Positions 26,611-36,504 are shown, counted from the stretch's first letter. The stretch: 64,000 bases of DNA from CAXBNB01 sp040151475 (GCF_040151475.1 NZ_JBDKWG010000146.1:124001-188000); one strand, 5' to 3'. Notes: generated from the letters alone by a model not told the origin. Numbers and translations: made by a program.

Positions 26611-27750
26611 ATGAAATTTGGGACTAAAGCAATACATGCTGGTATCAAGCCAGACCCTGCAACGGGAGCTATTATGACACCAATTTACCAAACGTCAACT
26701 TATGCCCAAACATCCCCTGGAAAACACAAGGGATACGAATATTCCAGAACTCATAATCCTACAAGAACTGCCTTGCAGGAGAATATTGCAGCACTGGAAA
26801 ACGGAAAGCATGGATTGTGTTTCGCTTCAGGTATGGCAGCTACTGATGCCGTAATGAAATTATTGAAACCGGGTGATGAAGTGCTTTGCTGCAATGACTT
26901 GTATGGCGGAACGTATCGCATTTTCACGGAAATATATCAGGAACTTGGCATCAGGTTTAATTTTGTTGACATGCGAGACCTTACGAGGATTTCAAAGCAC
27001 TTCAATAAAAACGTAAAATTGGTGTGGGTAGAAAGCCCTACCAACCCAATGCTGAACATCATAGATATCAAAGGACTGGCAGGAGTGGCGAAAGACTGGA
27101 ACGCCCTATTCGTAGTGGATAATACATTTGCCACCCCATACCTTCAAAACCCACTGAATCTTGGTGCAGATGTAGTAATGCACTCTGTAACAAAATACCT
27201 TTCCGGTCACTCCGATGTGGTAATGGGTGCCTTGGTATTGAACAAAGACAGCTTGCAAGAAAAATTGGCCTTTATCCAAAATTCTACAGGAGCTATTCCC
27301 GGTCCGATGGATTGCTTTTTGGTATTGAGAGGTCTCAAAACACTGCACGTAAGGATGCAGCGTCATTGCGAAAATGGCAGGAGAATCGCTTTCTTTTTAA
27401 AATCACATCCGAAGGTGGAAAACGTTTACTGGCCCGGGTTTGATGAGCATCCAAACCACGACATTGCTAAAAAACAAATGAAAGATTTTGGAGGTATGGT
27501 TTCATTTGAGTTGGTAGAAGACAGCATAGATGAAGCGATCCGTTTATTGGAAAAATTTAAATTGTTTGCTTTGGCCGAATCTCTTGGTGGAGTTGAATCT
27601 CTTTCAGGCCATCCTGCAAGTATGACACATGCCAGTGTCCCCAGAGAAGAACGGCTCAAATCAGGCCTGAAAGATTCATTGATCCGGCTCAGTGTCGGAA
27701 TCGAAGATGTAGAAGATTTGATAGAAGATCTGGAGCGATCGTTGGCTTAA
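26611..27750 (+). CDS. Cys/Met metabolism PLP-dependent enzyme (cystathionine gamma-synthase or gamma-lyase)
   Basis: A 379-residue fold-type I PLP enzyme of trans-sulfuration. It has the family start (TKAIHAGIKPDPATGAIMTPIYQTSTY), YEYSRTHNPTRTALQ, the cofactor loop FASGMAA, VESPTNPML and the Schiff-base Lys195 in SVTKYLSGHSD. The end motif ESLGGVESLSGHPASMTH is normal. Sequence alone does not separate the synthase (cystathionine formation) from the lyase (cysteine formation); Bacteroidota members of this branch are annotated both ways. Single gene with its own promoter, convergent with the sulfotransferase. Confidence 0.92.
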   Translation: MKFGTKAIHAGIKPDPATGAIMTPIYQTSTYAQTSPGKHKGYEYSRTHNPTRTALQENIAALENGKHGLCFASGMAATDAVMKLLKPGDEVLCCNDLYGGTYRIFTEIYQELGIRFNFVDMRDLTRISKHFNKNVKLVWVESPTNPMLNIIDIKGLAGVAKDWNALFVVDNTFATPYLQNPLNLGADVVMHSVTKYLSGHSDVVMGALVLNKDSLQEKLAFIQNSTGAIPGPMDCFLVLRGLKTLHVRMQRHCENGRRIAFFLKSHPKVENVYWPGFDEHPNHDIAKKQMKDFGGMVSFELVEDSIDEAIRLLEKFKLFALAESLGGVESLSGHPASMTHASVPREERLKSGLKDSLIRLSVGIEDVEDLIEDLERSLA

Positions 27751-27772
27751 GTAAATCAGTACTTATGCTTTT

Positions 27773-28927
27773 TCAAACTAGTGACATGTTTGAAGGATCA
27801 GTTTGTGAAGATGGAGTAGCATCGGTAGGATAAAACTCATCAAGCTCTTCAAAAAACAGTTCTTTCTTGATTCTGTTTCTTAAAGCCTCACTGATTGGTC
27901 TGTAGTTATTGGATTCAAATTTCCTTATTGATTTTAAGTATGCATCAATATGAGGTTTGGCTTCCTTAAAATTTGGTAAGCCAAGCTCTCTGTAAATTTT
28001 TTCAACTTCTGCTTCCGGATGTTCAAGAAGGTCATGGTAGCTTAGTTCTACCAGATTTTCTTCAGGAATTAAATGGCGCTCTTTAAGGTATTTCCCTATT
28101 ACCTTTTTGTAATAGTCAAAAACCATCTCATCCACTTCTTTTTGTGTAATGTTCTGTAAATATTGAGTACTCACCATGGATTTATACAGATGTCTGGTGG
28201 AAAGAAACACATCAATAGGATCCCTATGAATAAAAATAAATTTGGCATTGGGAAAAAGCTCCAACAATTCCTTAACCCTGCTCGTATTGTATGGGTTTTT
28301 TAATACCAGCTTTCTCTCATTGTTGTAAAATGAAATAGTCTGGAGACATTTCATATAATCTTTTTGCCACGCTTTTTTTTCTTTTTCACTAATTCCCTGA
28401 AACAAATTGTATTTTTTGAAATAAGAATTGTTTTTAGGAAAATGCCAGGAATGCATCCCGGTTCTGGTTGACATGGTGCAAAAGGGTTGTTCTTCTTCGG
28501 CCGGTTTATTTAAGTCTATATAAGTATTGTCTTGTGGGCGGGTAGGTGGAACAAGGGGGCTTAATATCCACTTTAGAGAGGTTCTACTCAACAAGGCAAC
28601 ATTAAAAAGAAAAGCCTGATAGTTACTCAAAGTACCAAATTGTGGATCTTCGTGCAAGATATAGTGCAAATGAGTAGTACCACTTCTCCAATGCCCCAAA
28701 ACAAAAACGGGAGGGTTGTCTTTTAAATTGACTTGCCTGATTTTCTTCTTGTATAAAAACCCCTGAATCCATTGAAGGGGATAAATTATAACACTGATGA
28801 TTGATATTAAAACAAATTTATGCCAGTACTTCTTATCGAATTGGTTTCTCTTCAGGAGAGAAAACCAAACCCTTGGCCTGGCGAAAAATAGTTGGTGTCC
28901 CTGAATTCTGCTGCTTTTTTTACCCAT
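27773..28927 (-). CDS. Sulfotransferase family protein
   Basis: A 384-residue PAPS-dependent sulfotransferase-fold protein. The 5'-phosphosulfate loop is PVFVLGHWRSGTTHLH (GHWRSGTTH at 78-86) and the 3'-phosphate site FIFIHRDPIDVFLSTRHLY carries Arg and Ser. A hydrophobic stretch at about 38-58 (FVLISIISVIIYPLQWIQGFL) could anchor it in the membrane. Acceptor unknown (lipid, glycan or sulfonolipid-related). It runs towards the PLP enzyme gene. Confidence 0.85.
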   Translation of the reverse strand: MGKKSSRIQGHQLFFARPRVWFSLLKRNQFDKKYWHKFVLISIISVIIYPLQWIQGFLYKKKIRQVNLKDNPPVFVLGHWRSGTTHLHYILHEDPQFGTLSNYQAFLFNVALLSRTSLKWILSPLVPPTRPQDNTYIDLNKPAEEEQPFCTMSTRTGMHSWHFPKNNSYFKKYNLFQGISEKEKKAWQKDYMKCLQTISFYNNERKLVLKNPYNTSRVKELLELFPNAKFIFIHRDPIDVFLSTRHLYKSMVSTQYLQNITQKEVDEMVFDYYKKVIGKYLKERHLIPEENLVELSYHDLLEHPEAEVEKIYRELGLPNFKEAKPHIDAYLKSIRKFESNNYRPISEALRNRIKKELFFEELDEFYPTDATPSSQTDPSNMSLV

Positions 28928-29089
28928 ATAATGTATGCAAATTAAACGAACATCGGGCTAACGGGTTCCATAATCCTGACATTTATAAAATATTAAGCAA
29001 GCGTAATTAGAAAGGCTTAAATAAATCCAATAATATATAACTATTTTCCTATTTATTGCGTTGTAGTTAAAATCATACAAACCAATACA

Positions 29090-29239
29090 ATGTCACAAGG
29101 AAGCGATTGGTACTATAGTCAGCATGAACCGGAAAGGGAAAGAAACAATAAATTTATTGGTTTCTTAATCCTTGTAGGGTTCATCCTCATTTGTATTTTT
29201 TCCCTCACATTTATTGCAGAGCATTTTGCTAAAACCTGA
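29090..29239 (+). CDS. 49-residue single-span membrane protein
   Basis: A short frame with ATG at 29090 and TGA at 29237: a polar, charged head (MSQGSDWYYSQHEPERERNNK) and one strong membrane helix (FIGFLILVGFILICIFSLTFIAEHF). Composition and length look like a real small membrane protein. It lies 39 bases upstream of the FAD oxidoreductase, on the same strand. No family recognised. Confidence 0.5.
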   Translation: MSQGSDWYYSQHEPERERNNKFIGFLILVGFILICIFSLTFIAEHFAKT

Positions 29240-29278
29240 AACTGTACAAGAATAATTTTTTTCTGGCTAATTTAGGGC

Positions 29279-30388
29279 ATGACTGATATTGCCATAGTTG
29301 GAGGAGGGCTTGCCGGATTGATCAATGCTATATTGTTGGCTAGAAAAGGGGTTTCTGTTGTTTTGTTTGAGAAAAAAAACTACCCCTTTCACAGAGTCTG
29401 TGGAGAGTACATCTCCAATGAGGTAGTTCCGTTCCTTAAGCAAAATGGCCTTTATCCTGATCACCTTGCAGTTGCTCAAATAAATAAATTTTTGCTGACC
29501 TCTACGAATGGAAGGCACTCCGATTTAGATCTGGATTTAGGTGGTTTTGGAATCAGCAGGTACGAGTTGGATCATTTTTTATTCCAAAAGGCGATAGATT
29601 CCGGAGTGGATTGCAGGACGGGTATCTCCGTAGAAAATGTGGAATTTTCTGAAAATCATTTTAATATTCAACTAAAATCGGAAACAGTTCAAAGCAAATT
29701 GGTAATTGGAGCCTTTGGAAAAAGATCTAAGCTGGACAAAAAACTCAATCGATCCTTTATACAAAGAAAGTCTCCTTACCTCGCAGTAAAGTATCATATC
29801 AAAACAGACTTTCCTGACGACACGATTGCTCTCCACAACTTTAAAGGAGGGTATTGTGGTATGAGTAAGGTTGAAAATGATACTTATAATTTATGCTATT
29901 TGAGTGCCAGTAGTGTTCTAAAAGAAAGTGGTAACATTCCTGAAATGGAAGAGCAAATTTTACATAAAAATCCATTTTTAAAGTCCATTTTCAAAAATTC
30001 GAAATTCGTTTTTGATGTCCCATTGGTTATAAACGAAATATCATTTGAAAATAAACTTCCTGTGGAAAACCATATCCTGATGAGTGGAGATTCTGCGGGA
30101 ATGATCGTGCCACTCTGTGGAAATGGTATGGCTATGGCGATACACTCTGCTAAAATTTTATCTGAAACGATTATTAATCATTGGAGCAATGGAGAATTTG
30201 ACAGAGAAAAACTGGAAAGTGAATATGTCAAAATGTGGAATAAACTTTTCTATTTCAGGCTTTGGTCGGGCAGAAAAATACAAGCACTGTTTGGTTCTAC
30301 CACTGCATCAAATCTTGCTGTAAACCTTGCCCGAATAAAACCTGTCGCCAATTCTTTGCTTGGATTGACCCACGGCAAGGAGTTTTGA
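29279..30388 (+). CDS. FAD-dependent oxidoreductase of the geranylgeranyl-reductase/halogenase-like class
   Basis: A 369-residue flavoprotein. The N-terminal FAD loop IVGGGLAGLINAILLARKG, the RVCGEYIS segment (substrate-side motif in these reductases) and the second FAD motif ILMSGDSAGMIVPLCGNGMAMAIHSAK are present. It is close to the 'NAD(P)/FAD-dependent oxidoreductase' proteins that accompany polyketide or lipid pathways in Bacteroidota; no such partner is present here, so the substrate is unknown. pheS follows 40 bases downstream but has its own -7 motif. Confidence 0.85.
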   Translation: MTDIAIVGGGLAGLINAILLARKGVSVVLFEKKNYPFHRVCGEYISNEVVPFLKQNGLYPDHLAVAQINKFLLTSTNGRHSDLDLDLGGFGISRYELDHFLFQKAIDSGVDCRTGISVENVEFSENHFNIQLKSETVQSKLVIGAFGKRSKLDKKLNRSFIQRKSPYLAVKYHIKTDFPDDTIALHNFKGGYCGMSKVENDTYNLCYLSASSVLKESGNIPEMEEQILHKNPFLKSIFKNSKFVFDVPLVINEISFENKLPVENHILMSGDSAGMIVPLCGNGMAMAIHSAKILSETIINHWSNGEFDREKLESEYVKMWNKLFYFRLWSGRKIQALFGSTTASNLAVNLARIKPVANSLLGLTHGKEF

Positions 30389-30399
30389 TAAACTCTCAT

Positions 30400-30407
30400 T
30401 ACTTTTG
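30400..30407 (+). promoter_or_regulatory. -7 promoter motif of pheS
   Basis: TACTTTTG followed by CCC is a full match to TAnnTTTG(C/T), 21 bases before the pheS ATG. A TTTG exists only 12 bases upstream, too close for -33, so only the -7 part is supported. Confidence 0.45.
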
Positions 30408-30428
30408 CCCAAATTTTATTAGCAACGC

Positions 30429-31457
30429 ATGTTTGACAAAGTAGAAAAATTCAAATCGGAGCTTAAAGCCCTTGAAGTAAAAACCAAAGATGAGCTGGAA
30501 CAATTCAGGATAAAATTTATCAGTAAAAAAAGTGTGGTTTCGGAGTTGTTCAACGACTTTAAAAACGTGCCTAATGAGCAAAAAAAGCAATTTGGTGTTG
30601 CACTTAACGAATTGAAAAACTTAGCTCAGGAAAAACTCAAAGAGATGTCTTCATCTTTGGAAAGGGACGGTTCTACCAGTGAAAACACCGGAACGTTGGA
30701 TTTGACTTTACCAGGTGTAGCTAATGATTTGGGCAGCATACATCCATTAACCCTTACAAAAAACAAAATTATTGAAATCTTTGAAAGGATGGGTTTCAAC
30801 GTAGTTGATGGCCCTGAAATCGAAGATGATTTTTACAATTTCACAGCACTTAATTTTCCGGAAAATCATCCGGCAAGAGAAATGCAGGATACTTTTTTCA
30901 TAGAAAAAAATCCTGATAAAGTGCTCAGAACCCATACTTCAAATGTTCAAATCAGGTTGATGGAAAACCAGAAGCCCCCTTTCAGGTCTATCATGCCGGG
31001 AAGGGTATATAGAAATGAGGCCATATCAGCACGTGCTCATTGTTTCTTTCATCAGGTCGAGGGGCTTTATGTTGATAAAAATGTAGGCTTCAAGGATTTG
31101 AAACAAACCGTTTACCACTTTGCTAAAGAGATGTTTGGCAAGGATACTAAAATACGTTTTCGTCCTTCGTATTTCCCATTTACAGAACCGAGTGCAGAAA
31201 TTGACATCAGTTGTTTTATTTGCCAGGGTAAAGGTTGCAATGTATGTAAATACACCAATTGGGTGGAAATAGCAGGATCCGGAATGGTCGATCCGAATGT
31301 CCTGGCCAATTGCGGTATTGATCCGGAAGAATATACCGGCTTTGCTTTTGGCATGGGAATAGAAAGGATTGCAATGCTCAAATATCAAATCGATGATTTG
31401 AGATTATTCTCAGAAAATGATGTCAGATTTTTGAGGCAGTTTCAAGGCAGTTTCTAA
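30429..31457 (+). CDS. pheS: Phenylalanine-tRNA ligase alpha subunit
   Basis: A 342-residue class II synthetase subunit that forms an alpha2-beta2 enzyme with PheT. There is an N-terminal coiled coil at about 1-85, then motif 2 (RVYRNEAISARAHCFFHQVEGL), FRPSYFPFTEPSAEID and motif 3 (GFAFGMGIERIAMLKY). A CxxC pair (CFICQGKGCNVCKYTNW) sits in the usual variable loop. pheT is not in the window, so the subunit genes are unlinked here. Convergent with sdaA, three bases apart. Confidence 0.97.
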   Translation: MFDKVEKFKSELKALEVKTKDELEQFRIKFISKKSVVSELFNDFKNVPNEQKKQFGVALNELKNLAQEKLKEMSSSLERDGSTSENTGTLDLTLPGVANDLGSIHPLTLTKNKIIEIFERMGFNVVDGPEIEDDFYNFTALNFPENHPAREMQDTFFIEKNPDKVLRTHTSNVQIRLMENQKPPFRSIMPGRVYRNEAISARAHCFFHQVEGLYVDKNVGFKDLKQTVYHFAKEMFGKDTKIRFRPSYFPFTEPSAEIDISCFICQGKGCNVCKYTNWVEIAGSGMVDPNVLANCGIDPEEYTGFAFGMGIERIAMLKYQIDDLRLFSENDVRFLRQFQGSF

Positions 31458-31460
31458 TTG

Positions 31461-32357
31461 TCAGTCTTCATCAATGATGTCAATATCCTTAATAAAGACT
31501 CGTTTTGAAATGGCTTTTCCTGTTTTGGTGACGGCAAGGCCACCCAGAGCAGTTTCTTTGTAGCGTTCTTCCATGCTTTGTCCAACCTCGCCCATCGCAT
31601 CGGCACATTCATCTACAGGAATCACGCTATCTACATCCGATATGGCAATTTGTGCTGATGAATTGGCAATGGCAGCCGCACTGGCGTTGCGTACCACACA
31701 GGGCACTTCTACCAAACCCGCTACCGGATCACATACCAAACCAAGCATACATTGGATGGTGATCGCAACCGCATTGAATACCTGATCTATCGAACCGCCT
31801 AAACAGTAAACAATAGCTCCGGCAGCCATTGCTGCTGCACTTCCTGTCTCTGCCTGACACCCTCCAACAGCTCCTGAAATAGATGCTTTTTGTTCCAGGA
31901 TTAAAGCAATACCTGCACTTACCAGTAAAGCTTCGTGGATTTTTTCATCTTTTATATGGTGGATGTCTTGCAGGGTAACAAGCACTCCGGGGATAATGCC
32001 TGAAGCACCCGCAGTAGGAGCGGCAACAACTCTACCCATACAGGAATTCACTTCCTTGGCAGCTAGTGCCCGGGATATTAACTTTTGAAATTCCGGAGAC
32101 AATACAACGATCGAATTGTTGAACACCTTTTTTGCACCGTTGTTGATCATGCCCGAACTGGAAGTCATGTCTTCAGTCAATCCGGTATGCACTGCCTCCT
32201 TCATCACCTGATATGCCTGAGAAAGGCCAGACCAAATTTCTGTTTCTGAGCTTCCTTTTTGTTCTGTTTCATAAGACAAAACAGGTTGGAAAAGATTGGT
32301 GTTGTTCTTTTCACAATAGGCTTTCCAACCACTGAAACTATCAAATAAGAATGCCAT
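31461..32357 (-). CDS. sdaAA: L-serine ammonia-lyase, iron-sulfur type, alpha subunit
   Basis: A 298-residue subunit that deaminates L-serine to pyruvate using a [4Fe-4S] cluster. Family landmarks are AAPTAGASGIIPGVL, GGCQAETGSAAAMAAG, and CMLGLVCDPVAGLVEVPCVVRNA, which hold the cluster cysteines. It has only the alpha domain; the beta subunit (ACT-like) is not adjacent, so it must lie elsewhere. Oxygen-sensitive in known members. Confidence 0.92.
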   Translation of the reverse strand: MAFLFDSFSGWKAYCEKNNTNLFQPVLSYETEQKGSSETEIWSGLSQAYQVMKEAVHTGLTEDMTSSSGMINNGAKKVFNNSIVVLSPEFQKLISRALAAKEVNSCMGRVVAAPTAGASGIIPGVLVTLQDIHHIKDEKIHEALLVSAGIALILEQKASISGAVGGCQAETGSAAAMAAGAIVYCLGGSIDQVFNAVAITIQCMLGLVCDPVAGLVEVPCVVRNASAAAIANSSAQIAISDVDSVIPVDECADAMGEVGQSMEERYKETALGGLAVTKTGKAISKRVFIKDIDIIDED

Positions 32358-32431
32358 TTTTCGGGTTGCCCAATAGGGCTTTATTGAAAAACAAAGCTAA
32401 CGATAATCCTATCCTCTTTCAAAGAGAGAAT

Positions 32432-33880
32432 TTAAAATTCGGCATTCCCTGGTGTACGAGGGAAAGGTATGACATCACGGATGTTTGTCATTCCTGTAAC
32501 AAAGAGGATCATCCTTTCAAACCCAAGGCCATAGCCACTGTGTGGTGCGGTACCAAACTTTCTGGTATCCAGATACCACCAAAGTTCATCTTTTGGTACG
32601 TTCATTTCGTCCATTCTGGCTACCAGCTTTTCATAGCGCTCTTCCCGTTGTGATCCTCCTACAATTTCTCCAATACCGGGAAATAGAATGTCCATAGCAG
32701 CAACTGTTTTGCCATCATCATTCATTCGCATATAGAATGATTTGATATCCTTTGGATAGTCGGAAAGGATTACTGGTTTTTTAAAATGCTTTTCAACCAA
32801 AAATCTTTCATGCTCAGATTGCAAATCTGCTCCCCAACCATCTATCAGGTACTGAAATTTTTTCTTTTTGTTTGGCTTGGAATTCCTTAAAATATCAATG
32901 GCTTCTGTGTAGGTAATCCTTACGAAATCATTGTCCACCACAAATTTGAGTCTGTCAAGAAGGCACAATTCATTTCTGTCTTCTGCTTTTTTATTCTTAT
33001 CCTCATCGATTTCTCGTTGATTGAGGAATGCCAAATCGTCTGCACAATTTTCCAAGGCATAGGACACAAGGTATTTAAGCATTTCCTCAGCAAGGTCCAT
33101 GTTGTCTTCCAGGTCAGCAAAAGCTACTTCGGGTTCGATCATCCAAAACTCTGCCAGGTGTCTGGTGGTATTAGAGTTTTCAGCACGGAAAGTAGGGCCG
33201 AAGGTATAAATTTCTGATAACGCCATTGCCGCCAATTCACCTTCCAGCTGTCCTGAAACGGTAAGATTGGTTTCTTTATCGAAAAAGTCTTTTTTGAAGT
33301 CTATTTCTCCTGCTTCATTTTTTGGGATATTCTCTAGGTCTAAAGAAGTTACTCTAAATGTTTCACCTGCACCTTCTGCATCAGATCCTGTGATGATTGG
33401 AGTATGGATATTTAAAAATCCTTTGTCATTGAAGAACTTATGAATGGCAAAAATCATGGCATGCCTGATTCTATAAATTGCCCCGAAAGTATTGGTACGG
33501 GGACGCAAATAAGCGATTTCCCTCAAAAACTCCATGGAATGCTTTTTAGGCTGCAATGGGTATTTTTCTGGATCAGCCGATCCTAATACTTCGAGCGTGC
33601 TTACATTCATCTCCACACTTTGCCCTGAGCCCTGAGATGCTACTATTTGCCCCTCAGCCGAGATACAAGCACCTGTAGTCACCAGTTTAAGCAAGTCCTC
33701 TCCAATCGTACTGGGGTCAGCCACCAATTGTAAATTATGAATGGTTGAGCCATCATTTAAGGCAATAAATGCAACATTCTTATTTTGCCTTTTAGTACGT
33801 ACCCATCCTTTTACAACAGCTTTGTCTGATACTCCAACCGACAACACTTCCTTGATCTTTGTGCGTTTTTGCTTGCTCAC
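32432..33880 (-). CDS. asnS: Asparagine-tRNA ligase
   Basis: A class IIb aminoacyl-tRNA synthetase of 482 residues from the GTG at 33880 (VSKQKRTKIKEVL, the family's normal start); a TTG at 33958 would add 26 residues with no family similarity. It has an OB-fold anticodon domain at about 12-105 (VKGWVRTKRQNKNVAFIALNDGS), motif 2 (FGPTFRAENSNTTRHLAEFWMIEPE) and motif 3 (GYGLGFERMILFVTGMTNIRDVIPFPRTPG). Same strand as sdaA, 74 bases apart. Confidence 0.95.
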   Translation of the reverse strand: MSKQKRTKIKEVLSVGVSDKAVVKGWVRTKRQNKNVAFIALNDGSTIHNLQLVADPSTIGEDLLKLVTTGACISAEGQIVASQGSGQSVEMNVSTLEVLGSADPEKYPLQPKKHSMEFLREIAYLRPRTNTFGAIYRIRHAMIFAIHKFFNDKGFLNIHTPIITGSDAEGAGETFRVTSLDLENIPKNEAGEIDFKKDFFDKETNLTVSGQLEGELAAMALSEIYTFGPTFRAENSNTTRHLAEFWMIEPEVAFADLEDNMDLAEEMLKYLVSYALENCADDLAFLNQREIDEDKNKKAEDRNELCLLDRLKFVVDNDFVRITYTEAIDILRNSKPNKKKKFQYLIDGWGADLQSEHERFLVEKHFKKPVILSDYPKDIKSFYMRMNDDGKTVAAMDILFPGIGEIVGGSQREERYEKLVARMDEMNVPKDELWWYLDTRKFGTAPHSGYGLGFERMILFVTGMTNIRDVIPFPRTPGNAEF

Positions 33881-34075
33881 ATCTATAAATTTATAAATCT
33901 CTGTTTCAAATAGAATATTCGAAAGCGCAAAAAAAGCACTTTTTAGGCTCTTATTCAAAGCTTGATGAAGTTATTCGATATTTGCCCTTCTAGTTTAGTA
34001 AATGATGATTCAAACATCCAGTGTAGAATATAAAAACTGAATTTCGAGTACCCTGTTTTAGACGCTTTGAAAAGA

Positions 34076-34090
34076 TTCTACTTTCCGAAG
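34076..34090. repeat. Solitary end of element A at a glycosidase stop codon
   Basis: TTCTACTTTCCGAAG differs by one base from the terminal repeats of element A. With neighbours, 17 of 18 bases match the right end of copy 1. It overlaps the TAG stop of the glycosidase gene, as copy 1 abuts the icmF stop. A remnant or unused site. Confidence 0.4.
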
Positions 34091-36504
34091 TTCAAAATAC
34101 TCAAGTCCTTCCTTCTGCTTTCAGGAGATACCTTTAGTTCTATCAATTTGCCATCTTTCAATTTGCCTTCAACTGTAGTATTTTTTGGAGCATGAAGTTT
34201 GAAATTTACATCCCATGCTTTTGGCCATGAAGGAAACAACAAGATTTGATCGTCAAAGCATTGCATCAGCATTTCCTGCAAGCCAATCATACCTGAACCA
34301 CCCCAGTTGTGGTCAGGCACCCAATCATGACCTGGTCCCCAGAAAGTTGGAAACCGGCGATTCGAATTCATTAGTTTTCGGGTATTGTATTCGGAAGCCT
34401 TTTCTGTCATTCCCATTCTGGCATAGAAAATACCATCCTGATGCCAGCTTATTACCATGTCTTTAGGAAACGCACCATGTTTCCAGGTGTTTCGAAACAA
34501 TGACATATCGTCTTTTCCCAGATGGAATCGGTTGAACGGAAACGTAGGATAAAATTGAGGGCATTCTACATTTTGATAAAATTTCCAGCTTTCTGCGGGT
34601 TTCAGTATGGTGTCGTTTTCTACTTCATCATAGAAATATCCGGATAAAGTAGATAAAAATTCACGGTAGTAATTTTTATCTTTTTTTGAAATATACTTTT
34701 CATCTAAAGCCAGCAACTCCGTAAGGCAAGCCTGAAGTCCTGCAATTACGTCACTCGGGTTTTTGGCTCCCCTATACGATTCACAGGAAGTTGATGGGAA
34801 GATCACCAATTTTCCAGTTTCATCCAGTTCTTTTCCACTTCTCATTTTTTGGCGTAAGCGGTAGTGTTCATTGAAAAAGATCAGGGCTTCTTCGATAAAT
34901 GGCATGTATTTGCTAATGTCCGTCCCCGAATAGCGATGATACTCCAGGATCATATAAGCATGCTCTATTTGTGACTCCCAGTGATAGGATACATATTGAT
35001 TGGCCATAATACCCTTTTCCACCACACTGTTGTATCCATTGGTACCATCGGCTCTTTCATCGCCAAATTCTATTTCTGTACCTCTTGCTCTTACTCCTTC
35101 CGACCAGCCATATCCTGCACCAACAGCTAACCCCGGTACACTGATGTACTCGCTGTACATGGCACCTTCATGACCAAAATTTGCCTTGACCCTGGCTAAT
35201 GCCCCCGGCAATGCCTTTCGATACAATTCAAACTGAGGTAGGACGGCATCAAAATCTCCGGCTTTCAGCATTGGCCAATACACCAGTCTTTGATTTTGGG
35301 CAGTAAAAACCCCACCGCCCCAGGCTCTGAAGTCTGGCCCATACGCTCTTTTCTCATCAATTAACCCTGCATCTACGGTAAAGTTTCCTCCATTGAACTT
35401 TGTCGGATATTCTCCAAATGCGTTGCACCCTAGCTGATACCTGAACAATTGGTAGTTGCGGGCAGCAACCCAGGCACTGTCACTAACATCAGGATGGTTC
35501 GGGTTTATCTGGATGTAGCTTCTTGACCAGAAGTCATTCCACCACTTTCTGGTATTTTCAAATGCTTTTTTTCCATCTTGGCCTTGTACTTTTGAAACAA
35601 CACCAGCCAATCCACTTTCCCATTCTTTCTGGGTCTGGGTTTGTGCAATATGAGTCACCAGTTGAATGTGGTGGTACTTTTTGGGGTTCTTAGAAACAAT
35701 ATGTTTCGCAGTAAATGGTGTTTTCTGATACAGCCCTTTTGTTTCAGGAGCAGGAATGAAACCATTTCCAAATAACATTCCTCCAAATGTCCGACCAAGC
35801 AAATCATCGGTAATTTCATCTTTATACTTTTCTAGTCCCTGTTGTACAATCAACATGTCAGGCACTAATTTTTCATCCGTGTTTCTATGGAAAAATACAA
35901 TGCCATGCCCATCTTGTCTTACAGAGTCTTTATGAAGTATAACTTCTCCCGGATAACGATCCAGGTTGTAGGTAGATGCCCGTCTGGTATTATCAGGAAT
36001 CAGTTGATCATCAAATCTCCAGTTTTCATAGGCAACATTTACTTTGATTTTACTACTTGCTTCCACCTCAAAATGAACTACAGGATTATGAACATCTACC
36101 CATAATTTTATTTTGGCATAAAGTGTGTCCTGGCCATGAGCCTTCTTTCCTTCTATCACAATGTATCCATCCTGCAGTTCTAACTTTTGGCTAAATTTAA
36201 CGTCCGAAACGTGCTGAGCAAACAAGTTGGGGCTCAGTGTCAATCGAACACGGCCGAGCTTCAGGTACTCGTTTGTTTCTGCCAGGCTACCACTTCTCTG
36301 CACATACATCAGTACATCGCCATTTTCTACCCAGACATTGCAGCCAATATCACCTCCACCCAATGGCATAGATTCGCTGCTATTTTTGCTTTGTTCCGTC
36401 CAGGTGATGTTGTAATCAGTGAAGTCTTTTGGTTGAGATTTCACCGATTCTATTCCCAGAATTGTTAAAAAACAGATCAGTAATATTTCCCGTTTCATAT
36501 TCAT
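34078..36504 (-). CDS. Exported glycoside hydrolase-like protein (DUF5703 N-terminal domain)
   Basis: An 808-residue periplasmic enzyme candidate: signal peptide (MKREILLICFLTILGIESVKSQ), an N-terminal beta-sandwich of DUF5703 type at about 28-290 (WTEQSKNSSESMPLGGGDIGCNVWV, MYVQRSGSLAETNEYLKLGRVRL), an alpha/alpha-barrel-like core (FNGGNFTVDAG, DFRAWGGGVFTAQNQRLVYWPMLKAGDF) and a C-terminal beta domain. The plan resembles GH95/GH65-like exo-glycosidases. Catalytic residues cannot be assigned with certainty. It follows susD with a strong hairpin between, and belongs to the SusCD locus; the glycan is unknown. Confidence 0.8.
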   Translation of the reverse strand: MNMKREILLICFLTILGIESVKSQPKDFTDYNITWTEQSKNSSESMPLGGGDIGCNVWVENGDVLMYVQRSGSLAETNEYLKLGRVRLTLSPNLFAQHVSDVKFSQKLELQDGYIVIEGKKAHGQDTLYAKIKLWVDVHNPVVHFEVEASSKIKVNVAYENWRFDDQLIPDNTRRASTYNLDRYPGEVILHKDSVRQDGHGIVFFHRNTDEKLVPDMLIVQQGLEKYKDEITDDLLGRTFGGMLFGNGFIPAPETKGLYQKTPFTAKHIVSKNPKKYHHIQLVTHIAQTQTQKEWESGLAGVVSKVQGQDGKKAFENTRKWWNDFWSRSYIQINPNHPDVSDSAWVAARNYQLFRYQLGCNAFGEYPTKFNGGNFTVDAGLIDEKRAYGPDFRAWGGGVFTAQNQRLVYWPMLKAGDFDAVLPQFELYRKALPGALARVKANFGHEGAMYSEYISVPGLAVGAGYGWSEGVRARGTEIEFGDERADGTNGYNSVVEKGIMANQYVSYHWESQIEHAYMILEYHRYSGTDISKYMPFIEEALIFFNEHYRLRQKMRSGKELDETGKLVIFPSTSCESYRGAKNPSDVIAGLQACLTELLALDEKYISKKDKNYYREFLSTLSGYFYDEVENDTILKPAESWKFYQNVECPQFYPTFPFNRFHLGKDDMSLFRNTWKHGAFPKDMVISWHQDGIFYARMGMTEKASEYNTRKLMNSNRRFPTFWGPGHDWVPDHNWGGSGMIGLQEMLMQCFDDQILLFPSWPKAWDVNFKLHAPKNTTVEGKLKDGKLIELKVSPESRRKDLSILNFGK

